The notes under the pieces are model-generated. The model was not told the origin of the DNA, did not search any database, and was given only the letters and a program-made list of their open reading frames with translations. From Desulfarculaceae bacterium (GTDB lineage Bacteria; Desulfobacterota; Desulfobacteria; Desulfobacterales; Desulfobacteraceae), in assembly GCA_021737205.1 (NCBI GenBank), contig JAIPEK010000114.1:1-7085 (forward strand): a stretch of 7,085 nt of DNA, written 5' to 3'. The number at the start of each line of letters is the position of its first letter. Position 1 is the stretch's first letter. The position numbers and the translations under genes were made by a program. Below are positions 6,721 to 7,085 of the stretch, in pieces.

Positions 6721-6780
6721 ACCATGAAGGCCATGAAGGAACTGAAGCAAAATCTTCATGACCTTCATGCTCTTCATGGT
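6721..6780. repeat. 60-bp palindrome of six 9-bp ATGAAG/CTTCAT units
   Basis: Two 27-bp arms (6721-6747 and 6754-6780) surround a 6-nt loop (CAAAAT). Each arm holds three units at exact 9-bp spacing: ATGAAG at 6724 and 6733 and CTGAAG at 6742, then CTTCAT at 6754, 6763 and 6772. The arms pair at 22 of 27 positions as DNA, with one more G-U possible in RNA. Mismatches lie at 6731/6770 and at 6740-6742/6759-6761. The outermost nine base pairs (ACCATGAAG/CTTCATGGT) are perfect. No T-run follows on either strand, so it is not a standard intrinsic terminator. It may be a dispersed intergenic repeat, a structured leader of the next gene, or the 3' end structure of the upstream transcript. Confidence 0.85.
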
Positions 6781-6882
6781 GATCTTTCATCATTTGTTGC
6801 GCCCTTCCGGGCATAAGTGGTATTGAAAAAGAGGTTGCAACAAAACCATCATCCTTCAATGATAAAAATTGGACAATTCACC

Positions 6883-7085
6883 ATGAGATACAGAACAATG
6901 TGTCAAAAAATCACAATGTGTTTATTCATTTTCCTGATACCGGGCCTTGTTTCCTGCGCTTATCAGGATCGGGTTCAGCCGGTGAGCCTGCCGGACAGCT
7001 CCCCGAATTCGGTCAACATCAACGGGCTGAAACTCAGCGCCACCGCCTATGAGGACCGGGAAAAAGCAAAAAAGGCCTTTGGATT
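6883..7085 (+). CDS. Partial lipoprotein of unknown function (runs off window)
   Basis: The first 67 codons are visible and the frame is still open at the edge. From the ATG at 6883 the protein starts MRYRTMCQKITMC, followed by a hydrophobic stretch (LFIFLIPGL) and a lipobox LVSC with Cys25. It is therefore a predicted lipoprotein; the next residue is Ala, favouring the outer membrane. The mature start (YQDRVQPVSLPDSSPNSVNI, then a lysine- and alanine-rich segment to KKAFG) resembles conserved lipoproteins of uncharacterised function that I recall from Desulfobacterota, but I cannot name a family. An in-frame ATG at 6859 and another at 6898 are alternative starts. No ATG has a strong ribosome site, and 6883 gives the most typical signal-peptide length. 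It is separated from the upstream genes by 235 bp and probably has its own promoter. Confidence 0.72.
   Translation, partial: MRYRTMCQKITMCLFIFLIPGLVSCAYQDRVQPVSLPDSSPNSVNINGLKLSATAYEDREKAKKAFG

Noticed and set aside
6801..6812. Short hairpin GCCC-TTCC-GGGC as a terminator
   Set aside because: The 4-bp stem with no following T-run is too weak, and such stems are expected by chance.

Overview
The window reads as a stretch of ordinary bacterial chromosome from a Gram-negative, probably a member of the Desulfobacterota (Desulfobacterales-like). This placement is inference. It rests on a sigma-32 of the delta-proteobacterial type, outer-membrane lipoproteins, a short Mrp ATPase next to a UPF0280 protein, and moderate GC with AAA-rich lysine codons. 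I see no transposase, integrase, CRISPR array, phage gene or toxin-antitoxin pair.

Layout. Positions 1-41 show nothing recognisable. A tRNA-Arg(UCU) gene on the minus strand (87-163) is followed by its own intrinsic terminator (42-78). A very AT-rich divergent intergenic region (164-320) carries candidate promoters for the tRNA (leftward) and for rpoH (rightward). From 321 to 6647 six plus-strand genes lie close together: rpoH; a 588-residue TPR lipoprotein; a LolB-like lipoprotein overlapping it by 20 bp; an Mrp/ApbC-type P-loop ATPase; a dGTPase-like HD phosphohydrolase; and a UPF0280 protein overlapping the dGTPase gene by 8 bp. Gaps are 31, -20, 52, 5 and -8 bp, with no terminator seen inside, so one long operon is plausible. 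A candidate internal promoter lies just before mrp. Positions 6648-6882 are non-coding and hold a good sigma-70-like promoter and a 60-bp palindrome built from 9-bp units. A new lipoprotein gene begins at 6883 and runs off the window.

How the genes may work together. rpoH would set the heat-shock or protein-folding programme. The TPR lipoprotein and LolB-like protein form a recognisable envelope pair: in Pseudomonas the TPR lipoprotein LbcA is encoded beside lolB. Mrp (Fe-S carrier family), the dNTP phosphohydrolase and UPF0280 (ApbE-like fold, function unknown) form a tightly coupled cytoplasmic trio. No single pathway obviously joins all six.

I found no convincing new multi-gene system. 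The most interesting items are the 9-bp-periodic palindrome, the UPF0280 gene coupled to the dGTPase, the TPR/LolB-like pair directly behind a heat-shock sigma gene, and an acceptor-stem mismatch in the tRNA.
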